Shown: in pieces, positions 13,300 to 25,358 of the stretch
Numbering within the stretch: the stretch's first letter is position 1
How the letters are laid out: the number at the start of each line of letters is the position of its first letter
Assembly: GCA_013399895.1 (NCBI GenBank)
Contig: VXBA01006154.1
Span: 1,306,664-1,370,663 of the forward strand
Direction of reading: 5' to 3'
DNA length: 64,000 nucleotides
Origin: Serilophus lunatus
Lineage: Eukaryota; Chordata; Aves; Passeriformes; Eurylaimidae
The notes under the pieces: generated by a model
Seen by the model: the letters and a program-made list of their open reading frames with translations, nothing else
Told to the model about the DNA's origin: nothing
Database searches by the model: none
Made by a program: the position numbers and the translations under genes

Positions 13300-16114
13300 C
13301 TTGAAAACAATTAGGATAAATTTGTAGCTCCCAGTAAGATTGACTATATCCCACAGGGCTGGGCTGGCAAAACTCTCCATGTCAGTCTTGGTGGGACACT
13401 CTGGCTGCATAAGGGCAAGCCCTGGGGATCACCATCTCCCTCAGTTCCTGGTTTACTGAAGGAAACCCACGAAAGAGTCAGAAAGCGAGATGCAGCAGGT
13501 CACTGTGGAGCACAGTCTGTAGTGAACTACACGCAGTCAATCCCACAGGAGCAGCATGAACCAAATCAGCAGTTCTCAAGACAATGTTACAATCTGGGTT
13601 TAGCAAAGAAAGTGCTGATGACAGAGATATAACAGAGTCATCCATTTTAGTCCAAATAAAGAAGAACCATATAAGTTTTTCTCTTTCGATTTTTTTTTAA
13701 TATATATCAAAAGTCTGGATTGTTTGGAAATTGTCTAATTTCCCTAAAGGGAAGGAGTCCCAGAAGTTTTTATTCCTTCAGCTGATGCTGATAGACAACC
13801 TTGGAAGCTCAGTGCCTTTCAAAATCAAATCAGAGACATAAGACAGGTATGTTAGAGCCCAATTTGGTCTAATTTTTTGTTATCTTTTAGAACAAGGATC
13901 TGGGTTATAGTCTTGAGAAGTAGAATAGATGTAAGAACTTTGTATTCTCTTTCTGCTCAGTATAATAGAGTAGTATGTGATATTTTCTGTAGGTGCACAC
14001 AATGATTTTACAGTCAATCTGAAACAAACATGTTCAGATCATATAATACTCAAGGATGTTGCTGTCCTCTTCAAGTGCGTTTAGAGAATTATGCTCAGGC
14101 CCATGGATGTATTTAGACACTTGATGACCAATGCAACCAGTAGGAGCCAGGCATTTAATTACCTTCACACACCCAGGACAGAATGGTGGAAAAGAACCAG
14201 TTCAGCTTTCTGTATCTATCAAGGGCAAAGCCAAAACCAGTGACTGCTGTGAACAGCAAGACTGAGACCCTGCTTATTACTGCAGCAAGGTACAGGGTAG
14301 ATAAAGCTGGGACCAAGGCACACATCTCCTGTTGGGATTCCCTCCTGCAAACCAACACAGTCACGGCTCTCAGTCTCCACAGGACACACACAAAAGAAAA
14401 CCTGCATCAGCCTGTGCCTGGAGGAGTCCCACTGCACACAAACACGTAAGGGCACCTGCACTCACCACTCGGGTGTGTATCACAGAGCCCATCCTTCTCC
14501 ATTACGTATGGTATCAGGCCTTGCTTCTGCTTGAAGCTACCCGTGTGCTTTTGTGGGCCTGTACTTCATCAGTGCTCAGAGACAAATATGTGCATGATTT
14601 ATCCAAAGGTGTCTATAAAATTGGTTTTGAAAACTGTAAAATAATGATCTGATGACAGGCTGGTCATATCTCCTATGGTTTTATTACCTTAAATGAAGCT
14701 GAAGTATCAGCAAATGTTTTGGTTTAGTTTCTGATTGAACCAACAAAGAATAAATCTATTCTTCCTGGTGCTTCACCTGTAAGCAGCCAGGTCTGCAGGA
14801 AGCACTTCTGCCACCTTCCTGGGCTACAAAAGAGCAGACACCAGTCCAGGGGGAGCAACACTTGGTCATTGCCCCTGATACAGTCAACGGAGCTGCTCTC
14901 TGGCAGTGGCACTCGGATCAGCCTGGATGCATTTCTCATTCGAGGCCCAATTATGACACTGCTGAGTTAACAAGGGTTTGTGATGGGGCATGTTCAGACT
15001 TCCAACACATTAGGAATAATGATAATGGTATTAACGTGTTTTTTTCTGCATTAAGGTCTAGTGCTTAGAAAATAAATATCTTGGCTTTGCCTCAGTGTTT
15101 ATCTCAATAAATAGCTTTGTCTCAACAATTATGTCTCCACAGCAGAGCATTATCCATTAGCAACAAATAATTCCATTAACACTACTGTTTAAAATACATT
15201 CTCTTTGTGCTGCAGAGAAAGGAGTTGTCTGTGGGAAATGTCAGGGCCCTCATGTATTTTTGAAATTAAAACAGAAATTAAGTCATTCGGGCTATTTCTT
15301 ATCCACTTGGTTTTTGTTTTCCTATTTCTTGTTTTGCACAATTCAAGCTCTCTCTGGCTCATTAGGAGATTGCGATTGGAGAAATCTGGAAGGCTCCCAA
15401 AGAAAGCATATTTTAGGGCAGTCCTGTGCCAGGGGCTACTGCAGGTGATAATAACTGATAAAGGTTCAACATATTACCTGAATCTGCTTCAAACTTACGA
15501 TAGGGCTTTTAAACAAGTAGGTAGGTGTTGGGTTTATTTGTATCTTCTAAGGAAAAGGTGTGAGAATTTCCTATTGATAATTGTTAAATTTTAACATTGT
15601 GTTGGCATATTGTATTGCAAGTAAGTCAGTAAGACACCAAGAAGTTAGCAAGGTATTTAAAGAAAAGATTACTTCAGTCATTTCAGAGCTGGTATAGTAG
15701 CACTGTGGGAGGAGACACTGCCATGACTACAGTGCTCTGTGCAAACAGCCCAGGCAGCAGCGTCTGGGAAAGTAACAGCTCTCTATTGTGCATCAGTCTT
15801 TTTGTCATCTGCATTCTGTACTGAGCCAAATACACAGTTAGCACTTAGCAAATATGCAGTAGGGCAAATTAAATGGGAGAGGACTTCTTCATATGTGCAT
15901 CAGTACAAGTCCAGAGAAATTATACTAAGGTTGCAGACATATATGAGATCAGAACCTGGCTTGTGTTCATGACCAGTTAAACTTTAGCAAAGATCTGAAA
16001 TAGGAGCTCTCTGAGGGAAAAGGTTACAGTGATGGAAAGTGTCTGAAGAGGAATGGATGGTAAAAAAAACAAGTAGAGTCCTAGGGCTTTGCAGGCAAAA
16101 TCACTATGGCTGGG
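13300..16114. other. gene-free stretch
   Basis: Unique-looking sequence. Open frames up to 129 codons (15205-15594) have no recognised motif. A CAG|GTATGT donor-like word occurs at 13.85 kb on the forward strand, without a convincing acceptor and open frame in front of it. No repeat family was identified. Confidence 0.55.
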
Positions 16115-16200
16115 TTCAGCAAAGGATACAGGTGCTGGGAGTTGGGGGTTGAATCCAGTAAAGGATACAGATGTACTGGGGGGGGGAGGGAGGGGGAAAG
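16115..16200 (+). repeat. imperfect tandem duplication followed by G-rich run
   Basis: Two copies of a roughly 38-base unit share the core AAAGGATACAG and a following CTGGG (about 16115-16139 and 16152-16180). Directly after the second copy the forward strand has G9-A-G3-A-G5 (16178-16196). Four or more G-tracts lie close enough to form a G-quadruplex. The duplication probably arose by slippage. No gene is attached to it. Confidence 0.7.
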
Positions 16201-16205
16201 GAGGT

Positions 16206-19200
16206 AAGTTGCTCAAACTGTTTGAGGCACTTGCAAACAAGATTGATGTTTCACAAACTTATATGGTAGCTCACTGTCAAACCTCAGTGTTCTTGGGCTT
16301 CTGTGCAGTCCACAGTCATCACCAATCTCACACAAGCTGAGCATCCAGTACCATCCTCATGGCCACAGCTGAGTAGCATCCCCAGATTAAGAATTCCAGC
16401 ACCAAGGTCTCATGAACATCTCATTCTAGTTGCTGCACTCTGAATACACCTCAGCATTGGATTTCATGCACAACACCATACACAGGGTTCTGTGCCTTAT
16501 TGGGAAGTCCAATATTCTAAAATAACCAGTAGTACCCTTTTATCAGCTTTGGGACCTAATACTGGTGGCTCAAGCCATGAGAGCACAAAACATCCCCTAA
16601 AGCAAAGAACTGTCTCCATCTCCACCCTCATCCATCGCTTAGCACCACACAAGGCTCCTGCACTGCTGCAGTGCTAGGCTGGGGAGACGAGGATAGTCTG
16701 TAGACTGTGTTACAGCAGGATGAGGAGGGTTCATGTGATTATTTAGAAAGAGTCCCATCAGGAACAGCTCTAGTGATACTCCCCATGTTTCCAGGAACAA
16801 AGAGTTAGGTGTCAAAGTCACCTGTGCTGACATTAACCTACAGGCCACTGGTGTAGCTAGGCATGCCTGGCAAATTTGGCCCTTGCTCATTAATTTGTAG
16901 AGATGAGCTAGAGGTCCTCTTCCATAGCTCTGTTGTCTCTAGACAAAATTAAAGTAAGTCTAAGAAATGTGATTCGGCCTTGTGGTTCAGGAGCACAGGT
17001 GGGAAAGAAGGGTCTCTGTTTCTATTCCTTTTAAGTATTTTATCTGATGTGAACAGCCTAGATAGCTCAGTGAGCAGGGACAGACCCAAAATCACATGAA
17101 ATGATGGAGTGGTCAATAATGAAGGAATCAGGTCGCCGAATAGGAGTAATGTGACATGAACTTCTGTACAGCCAAAGTCTTTCATTAGTGGACAAATCTT
17201 CCAGGTCATCCTCACGGGTTAGTGGAGTTCTTAGAAGAAATAAGTCTATAGTGAGGCCAGGACAGATAAACTAACAGGAGAAAATGTTTGCTTCAACTAA
17301 AGTATGAATCTGGGAACTCTGAATGCTATGGAAAAAGTGTCCCGATCTCACATGTGCAAGTCCAGAGAAGAGGTTTCAGAAGAGAGTTCAGTGAATGACT
17401 GAGGACTGGAAAATATCTTACAGCAAGAGTTTCCAAAAACTGAAGCTCTTCAGTAGAGCAAAGAGAAAGGCTAACGCAGGTGTAATTTAGGAATACCTGT
17501 ATTTGAAGCCAAGCTTTGGAAGTAGGCTCTTACACACATCTGTCTGGACAATCTGCCTTAGAAATAAGGCATGCGCTTTCAGCAGAGAGGAGAAACTAAC
17601 TGCTCGAACAATTTACATGGAGTGGAGGGTAGATTCTTCATCACTGGACATGATTTAATTAAACTTGGCTGGTTTACTCAAAGAAAGTCAGTAGTTCAAA
17701 CAGAAACGAATGCAGAGAAGCCCTTTGATCCATGTTATGCAGAAGGACATGTGAGGAGATTTGTTCTGGATATCAGTCAATGAGAAGTGGGTCATCTTGT
17801 GCTCTGTTCCCCCTTCACTCTCCATACCTCAACACCAGGTCTGTGAACAGTGGTAGCAAAGAGAAGCATCTCCAATGTTGCCTTCCTCCATGCTGGGATG
17901 GAGAATCCAAGACCAGCAGAGTCGGGAGAGAGATAAATAAGGAGACTTAAGTGCAAGAACTGAGCTTAGAAATTCAGGAATTAATAGCATGTTTTTCTTG
18001 GGTTGCATAACCAATTGTTGAGCAAGAGAAGAGTGCAGATGTGGGCTGGTAGGATCTAGAATAAACTAAATAGAAATTAAGAGTTTGAGGGCCAGCTAGA
18101 AATTTCTTACACTCAGGAGGCAAGAGAGGGTTCTTCCAGAAGAGGGCGTCACTCTCAGTCCATCTAAAAGAACTGGCAATACACATTGTCTGCCTTTCTC
18201 ACTTACACAAACAAGAAAAAAAATTAAGAAGCATAAAATTTTTTGAACTACCTCATGATATTAAGACCATTCTCATGATTAGGAGAGTGCAGAGTTTCCT
18301 TCATTTCTGGGATTTAGAGTTCTGTGTGAGATCCAAACTCTATGTAGCAGGCAGTAGTCCTCTCTGACTAGCCTTCTGAGTATGTTGTCTCATGCCTTTG
18401 TGAATGCATTCACCCAGGATGCTGCAGTAACCTCTCTTGGCAAACTATGTGCGCATGTGTCAAATTGCAGGCATGTCTTTCTTCTCCAGCTACTCTTCGT
18501 CTGATGTATGCCAGGAGAAGCAAAAGCACAATGAGCTCAAAAGCAATGCTAATTGCCTGGAAGTTGGTCAGAATACTACCTATTCCTTACATATCCAAAA
18601 ACATCCTCTGCCCATTTTCATAGTGTTAACACAGCACTAGCATGACAGTTCAGCCAATAAAACTTGTCAAAGCGCCAGTCCAGATTAAACAAAATATTTG
18701 ATCACTGATACTCAAATATCCTGTTTCTTTAAAGAATAGCACACAAATTAGAGTCATCTTCAGTGCATTAGCCTCCCTTGACAATGCTATTACAAATCCC
18801 AGTACAAGATTAAGATACAACTCTACAATGCTTACACAAGTTGTGAAAGCTCGTGCCTTCATTTGCTCACTTCTCCGACCTCTCTGTTCATCCTGGGCAG
18901 AAGATGGATTTCAGCTATTTGAATTTGCACTCCAGGCTTTAACAAAATACTCCTCTCACCATTCCCACCCTGACCTGGAGGAAATACTGTCTTTAGACAC
19001 TAGCAGTGTTGCAATGTGCTGCTCCACTTTTATGTGGCTGGTAGATAAGAAACCTAGCCTGTAAAGAGAAGCTTTCCAAGGGGAAGGACAAGGATGCAGT
19101 AGAACAGATTGCCTGCGGCACTGGTGGAGGTTCCATGAGACTTTAAGAACTAGTTAGACTGGCATCTGTCAGGAGTCATACAGGCATCTTGCCTTCCAAC

Positions 19201-19735
19201 AATATTTTTCTCAATCTAGGGTGAAATTCTGCACCTGACAAATTGTCAAAAATATCTGCCCGTTCCCTGCAACCTGGGAAACTGAGAAGACATACTTTGG
19301 CAACTGGCATTAAGGAAGGAGACTGCAAGTCACACTGTCACCTTATAAGAACATTTGACCCCTGTCTACTATTGTCCATCTTCTGGAGTCATTGGTATTG
19401 ACTGACATTTGAATCTTCAAATCACAAAATGTGCAACAGGTTCCAGACTTTCATGGCTCGTATTATTTTTAGCTGATTATACAGTCCTCATGATTGATCT
19501 TCCTGGAGTGGCTCTGCTGCAAGCCTCGAGGGAGGGGAGAGGAAGGGGCTGATGGAGACACACATTTCCATGGGTGATAAGCTCGCATCTATTTTGAACT
19601 GTAAAATGGCAGCTTGTTGTGAAATCTCGGAGCATACCTTTTAAATGCCAAACAAGCACAGCATCAGCAGCACATAAAGAAATATTTGAAAGGTTCTGGA
19701 GGCAAGCCAAGGGGACGTGGCTAATGTTTCACCTA
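16206..19735. other. gene-free stretch
   Basis: No supported gene. Open frames of 60-89 codons lie on both strands without motif or splice context. The last few hundred bases lead up to the CpG-rich block and could include upstream regulatory DNA, but no specific site can be claimed. Confidence 0.5.
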
Positions 19736-19879
19736 ACCTCACCCCCTCGCTGCCTGGCTGGCTCTGCCCCGGGAGCCCTGCCTGTGTGACGTGAGCCTCG
19801 GAGATCCGGCAGGCAGCTGCTCCTTGACTGCCTGCACTGTCTGCCCTGCTGGCAGCAGGACAAGGGAAACAAAGAGGCT

Positions 19880-20055
19880 GAAAACACGAAGTAGCAAGAG
19901 CTTCGGAGCGGCGCGGCTGCCGGCAGGGGCGGGGCGGGCGGCTGGGCCCTCAGGGCGGGCACCCACCCACGGAGCCGCCCGCCTCCCGATGGGCCCGGCT
20001 GGGCCTCGCCTCGCCTCGCCCTCCAGGAGGGGTCCCGCTCCGAGGAGACACAAAA
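19880..20055. promoter_or_regulatory. CpG-rich island, candidate promoter
   Basis: In an AT-leaning region this block is suddenly very rich in G+C and keeps many CpG dinucleotides: GGCGCGGC, GGGGCGGGGCGGGC (a tandem GC-box of the kind bound by Sp/KLF factors) and repeated CCTCGC units near 20010-20025. Vertebrate CpG islands usually mark transcription starts. Long open frames cross it on both strands (138 codons forward, 171 codons reverse), but these follow from base composition and match no family. A reverse-strand donor-like GGG|GTGAGG lies at about 19745, so a reverse-strand first exon is conceivable. The direction cannot be decided from the sequence. Confidence 0.5.
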
Positions 20056-23000
20056 TGCGGTTCTTTCACAACAAGCTGACATCAGTGGGGGAGTGGTGTG
20101 GGAAAAACTTGTCAGGCTGCGCCTTTCCTTTGGAAAAATCCACTTTGACTCTCCAGTCCCTTGTCCTTTACTCGCACGGTCATTTGCCTCCTCTTTCATG
20201 CCCCTAAATACCTTTCCTTTAGCACAGAGCAGCTTATTTTTCAATAATCTGTATTAAAAGTAATTATCTGGAGGCCTGTCCCAGCAGTCCTGCCCTGAAC
20301 TTCTGCTTTCTCTGAGTTATTCCTGTTCCGTCCTTACTGTATAAAACTAGTATCCACCCCGGATACAAAAACCCTGCAGAATGCCAGCTCTATTTTTGTT
20401 GTTATCACTTGCTGGCAGGTCAGGTTGAAAATGGAGCTGACAAGCAGGACACGCCAAGAGAAAAGTTCTATATGCGGGAATCTGAACTTAGTGGACACGA
20501 ACAGTGTTAATTATTGATTGATCTTATTTGCATCTGTTCAAGTGAGGTTTTTAGAACTGACCTTTTACCTGCCTTGAAATATAAACTATGGTTAATGGGG
20601 TAGTAGAGCCACAAAGTTTTTAGGCGATTTAGAAAAAGCCCTCTTCATACTAGCATCAACCCAAGTGTCAAAAATGCTCCAGATCATAAATGAAAAGAAA
20701 CAAGCCGTAATTTTTTTACTAGGTCCTGAACAAAAACTTGGAGTTTAAGCCGTAAGCAGGAGCGTAGCAGCAAAGCAGTTGCCGAATGGCAGCAAAACAA
20801 AATTACAGATCAGAGACTGGTAGAGGACTGAAAGCAAATGTTATTATTCTTGCAAAGAATGTATGAATTGTCAGTAAGGAAAATATCTAAAAATGGATGC
20901 ACAGTTTGGCCAAAACCAGATATAGACTTAAAATCACCTTAGTTTTTGAAGGTTTGGATTTCTTTATTTGTTGACTAGATTTCTTTTTGATCTGGCTGTT
21001 TTTCATTTTGGTTTGTTTCATTTTCAGTCAAGAGTGATGAAACACTACAAGAAAGGAAGTTCTTGTGGTTTTTCAGGGACATCCAGAAACAGAGTAATGG
21101 AAAACCAGCAATAGGCAGGAAAGACTGGAAAGTGTGCAAGAGCTTTCCTACCCAAACTCTGCTGAGTTTTGTAGACTGATGATATATTATGACATGCAGA
21201 TGCTTTCTTGGAGTTGTGCAGCTGCATACAGACCACATTGTAGGTGCAGGAAGATGTTTTAACAAACTTCTAGAGAGTACCAAAGCTGGATTGCCTTTAG
21301 AAACACAGTGATCCATCCCTTTCCAACTCCCCTTATTGTGCTCCTTCTGAGGTCTCCAGTCTTTATGCACAATCAGCCACAGGACTCACCTTGTATTCAA
21401 ACCAGAATGGAGATGTGCTTCTGTGTTCTTTTCCCTGCTTGAGCACTCATATCGTGTCAGAAACTTCCTGGCCTGAACAGGGGTCAGAGGTTGCATTAGC
21501 ATTGTGCAAGCTTAGACAGTCTCTCAAACACTGTAAAACTACCATTTTTTAAAATTATTCTTCTCAATAAAAAATCATAGTGCTAGAGAAAGTACATTGC
21601 TCTAGGTGGTGTTTTCCTTAAGTTGTTTCTCTTTGTGTAGTCATAAGTACTTCCTGTAGCAAAAATACACATATGCAAGTCTACCTATCAGTATATCTAG
21701 TGATGATACATTTAGTTTGTTCTACAGGCTAATCAATGATGACTTTTGAACACAGTCTGAACTGTTCTCATCCGACAGCTCTGCACATGCAAAAAAACCC
21801 CAGAATGAGCTCTGAGCCTTGGATTGGCTGTGCCAATCAGGCCCATCAGCATCCGAAAAGGAGAAAAAATGTTCAGGAACTCACACCATCCCATTGGCCT
21901 GCAGATACACAGGCAGAACAGGTAGGGCATCAGGAAAAAGCAATGTGTAGACTGGCTTAAATCCTGAGAATAAAGTTCCACATCTTTTCTCATGTAATTT
22001 GTGGAAGTGTTTTGAGTAATGAATGAAAATTACTTCTCTTCTGTCCCCACCCACTCACCCAAGTTCAGCTGTATTTCATTGAACCCTGCATTTCACTGAC
22101 CATGAATATTCCTGCCTGTGATGCACGTACATGTGCCACTACTCAGGTACGGCAGTGCTTTGTGATCTGTAATGCATAAGGAGAGAAGCAGGAAAAGTTC
22201 CTGCCTTCACTTCACAAGAGGACTGATTTGGCTGAGGTCCTAAATCTCAGACAGAACTCAAACTATAAAGCAATGACTAAAAGTTTAACCATCATTTTTT
22301 TTCTATCATTAATATTCATTAAGTAGCTACTGACCAAATCTTCAGCTGGCTAAAATCAACTTACCTTTAAATCTTTGAGGCGATTTTAGCCTTTTGCTCT
22401 ATCTCTGGGCTTAACCCTGGCCCTCAGATGTCAGATGGATCAGCTTCTGCAGTTGTGCAGACTTTAATAGCTCTCCATCACTGCTCCCCACAAGCAGCAG
22501 AGGACAAGTGGTCCACCACAGGAAGGATGTGTATGGGAGAAGTGCTGGCTGGAGTGGATTCAGGGGCCAGAGGGATGACACAGAGGGCTCAGCTGATCCC
22601 TTGGGGATACCTACGGACCTCTCTGTCCCATCATCTACACAGCACTGCCAAGTACAGCAGGGACACAATGAAATCCTGTGGAACTCCCTTTCCACTGGCA
22701 TATGCAAGAAAGCCTCTTATACCACTGTTATTCAAATAAAACAACAGCACACAATAAATCCCACTTTCCTTTTTACTCGAATAAATCTGAGACGTCCCTG
22801 TTGGTTTCAGCAGAAGAGCTTACATTTCTGCATCTTCTCACTTCTAGAAGAAAATTTTTTTTTTTTACTTAAGCAGGGACCGGAGATTTGGGTGGACCTA
22901 TGTGATTAATCAGTAGCTGATGTGCAATACCATGAGAGGAAAACCTGTGGAGGGGCCAAAAAGTAAGCAATCATTTGAGGAAGGAGGACTAAAATATGAT

Positions 23001-25237
23001 CCTTTAGTTCGTTCTATTAATAGTTTGAAAAGTGTAAGTGTAATGAAATGCAACCTCAATGACTTCCTTTAAACGGGCCCAAAATATATAATATTGAAAA
23101 GTGAGAGTGAATTAATTCAGTACAATTTTATCAATATTTTCAGTCAAATCAGGAATGCATTTTGGTCTTATTAGATAACTCTGAAAAAACTTGCATTATT
23201 CTTAAAAAAGAAATCCAATTTTTTTATAGGGCTCAAAAAGCAGAAGTGTCTTACTTTTGTGGATAGCCTCATGTTTTATACTCCTTTATTGTTCTTACAT
23301 CAAAGGACTGAAAGATTTAATTTTCTTCCCTTTTTTTAAACCTTCCAGTCCTAATTTACTTTCCAGTTTACAAATTGAACCCCCAATCATCTATGAGTTA
23401 TTTCAGAATATTTCTCAAAGTTATGACAATGAAATTACAGGTAATTTTTTAAAAAACATTTTAATCAGTCATTTGTTTCTTAGGCTACTTGTTCAACTGA
23501 AGTACTCAGCAAGCATTTTTAAGGGAAACAACTTTTTCTTAAAGATTCAACACTATGTTCCATCTACTTGGTATGGAAAAACTCAAGAACGTAATTTCTG
23601 AGACCACCCAAAAAGTCGTGAAGAAAAAGAAAAGGAAGACTAGATTTGTGAACCTTCTTGTTATTTTTGTATTATGTATTTGTACAGTTCAGAATCTGGC
23701 CATCTGAGGAATTTACTGTGGCCTCTTGGGGAAAAAAAATTGTATTACAGAGCAGTATGTTTCCCTCTTTCTAAGCAAAGTTTAAGGCTATATTTCTTTC
23801 TATTATGTGCATTCAATGATCTGTCAGAAGTATTAGGATACAACTTTAAAAAAAAAGTTTATGCATTTAGTTATTTTTTTTAGCTTTTGATGCACATAGG
23901 AATTTGTTTCAACTCTTGTTTCAAGTTACTGTATTAATAATGTTCTGCACAGACTACAAATGAATAGCTGGTTAAAAGACGTATTTAATTACCTTTGATA
24001 GAATTGTCATCTTTCCTATCATCTGGTACCATGTAACACTGGACATTTTACTCTATTAAAGAATTTCTTGTCTTTATGAAGTCAAAATCCAGGCACATTT
24101 TTCAGCAGTGAAGAATTAAAGACAGAGGACACAATTTATCAGTGTAAAACCTACAGTAAATTAATACAAGTTTTTTCTGAGGCATTTTAGTAATCAGAGG
24201 AGCTTCCACACCATTTTATCATGATATGTTCCTAATTAATCTTTGCATGCACATGCCTCTGTGCTTGGTCAAATGAATGGTTCTGGACAGGTTATGTCCT
24301 CGTGCACCCGAGCTTACAAGCCTCTCACAGGATGTTTAGACAGGAGGAAGAAGTGTAGGATGCCAGTGTGTCAGTGCTTATAACAATCTGGGTTTTACAT
24401 GATTCTGCTTTTCAAAAGGGTGGATATTTCTTATTATTATATCCACTTGTTTGCACTACAGTTGTGACAGAAAACCATTTCTCCTTTTGTCCAGGCAAAG
24501 AGAGAGAAATAAGAGACAGACGTGACTGCAAAGTAGTCACAAGTAGTCAAAAAACCCAGGTGACAGCTGCATCCCATTCCTCTTCAGGAGGAGGAAGTAT
24601 GAAGAGTGACCCTGCCATCTGGGAGATTTTGACCTTTCTGTAACCTTACAGGTGCTAGAGGAAATCTAGGTGGGTAGAAATCTTTCCAGCCTCAATCCTA
24701 CTCACATTAAATTAAAGGCTGTCAGCTTGTTTGGCCAGTGGAGATTTTATTTAGAAGAGCAAGAGATATACTGAAGATGGAATGAGTAAGACAAGAGCTA
24801 GAAGTTACACCACCACTGGATTATATTATTTTGCAAAGAATCCACAGGAACCACTAAGTACACAGCCCTGCACTTTGGTTGGGAGGTGTCTCTTCCCTGG
24901 TGCAGAAATGAAACACTGGGAGTCTGAGCAGTTACCCCCTCAAAAAAGCTGGTTTGCTTTGCAACATGCAGACTGAAATTGAGCACTATGTGTGCCTGCA
25001 GTTCTCCCTTCCGTCTGCAGATTGCTTTAAATTGCACCGCTAAATGCATTCAGGTCCACAGCTGTTTCTTCTAAGGATAAGTACCAAGTGCCAAACTCTA
25101 TGTGCTTTATGTGCTCTGTGGCCTGATCTGGATAACATACTGTATGAAAAATCAGCTGTTCTATAAGCCAATGGCATGAATGGTATGGTGAGCCGCTGTA
25201 ACTTTTCTATTGATTTTGTCTCATTCTGTGTCTGCAG
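20056..25237. other. gene-free stretch between CpG block and 25.2-kb exon candidate
   Basis: No supported gene. A TATAAAA word at 20340-20346 is not placed near a convincing start. A 12-base T run lies at 22855-22866. On the reverse strand an AAG|GTAAGT donor-like site at about 22363 is preceded by only a very short open segment. ORF-rich DNA at 22.4-22.9 kb shows no motif. If the CpG block is a forward promoter, this would be its first intron. Confidence 0.45.
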
Positions 25238-25358
25238 CTACAAAGCTATTCTGCTATGCATTGTATGTGTCCTGATGGCTGCAGTGCTAGCTGACATCTC
25301 GAATGGGAACCTGGAGGCCAGGAAGAACAGGCACACAAGAAGCATCTTGGACAAGTGA
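25238..25358 (+). other. possible exon with signal-peptide-like reading
   Basis: A pyrimidine-rich tract and TCTGCAG precede base 25238. The following frame reads a hydrophobic core (AILLCIVCVLMAAVLA) that looks like a signal peptide or a membrane segment. It is followed by a polar, basic stretch (NLEARKNRHTRSILDK) and a TGA at 25356-25358. If a first coding exon lay upstream this could be the start of a secreted or membrane protein. The frame either ends at the TGA or continues through a weak donor (CAA|GTGACA at 25354/25355). No family was recognised. A hydrophobic stretch this long also arises by chance from T-rich DNA, so this is a candidate only. Confidence 0.2.

Noticed and set aside
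19729..20244. 171-codon reverse and 138-codon forward frames across the CpG block
   Set aside because: Low-complexity Pro/Ala/Gly/Arg readings on both strands are the result of GC-rich sequence with few stops.
20340..20346. TATAAAA word downstream of the CpG block
   Set aside because: No start-site context or initiator was found, and the word is common by chance in AT-leaning DNA.
22363..22480. Reverse-strand AAG|GTAAGT donor-like site
   Set aside because: All frames before it are closed within a few codons or need an implausibly short exon.
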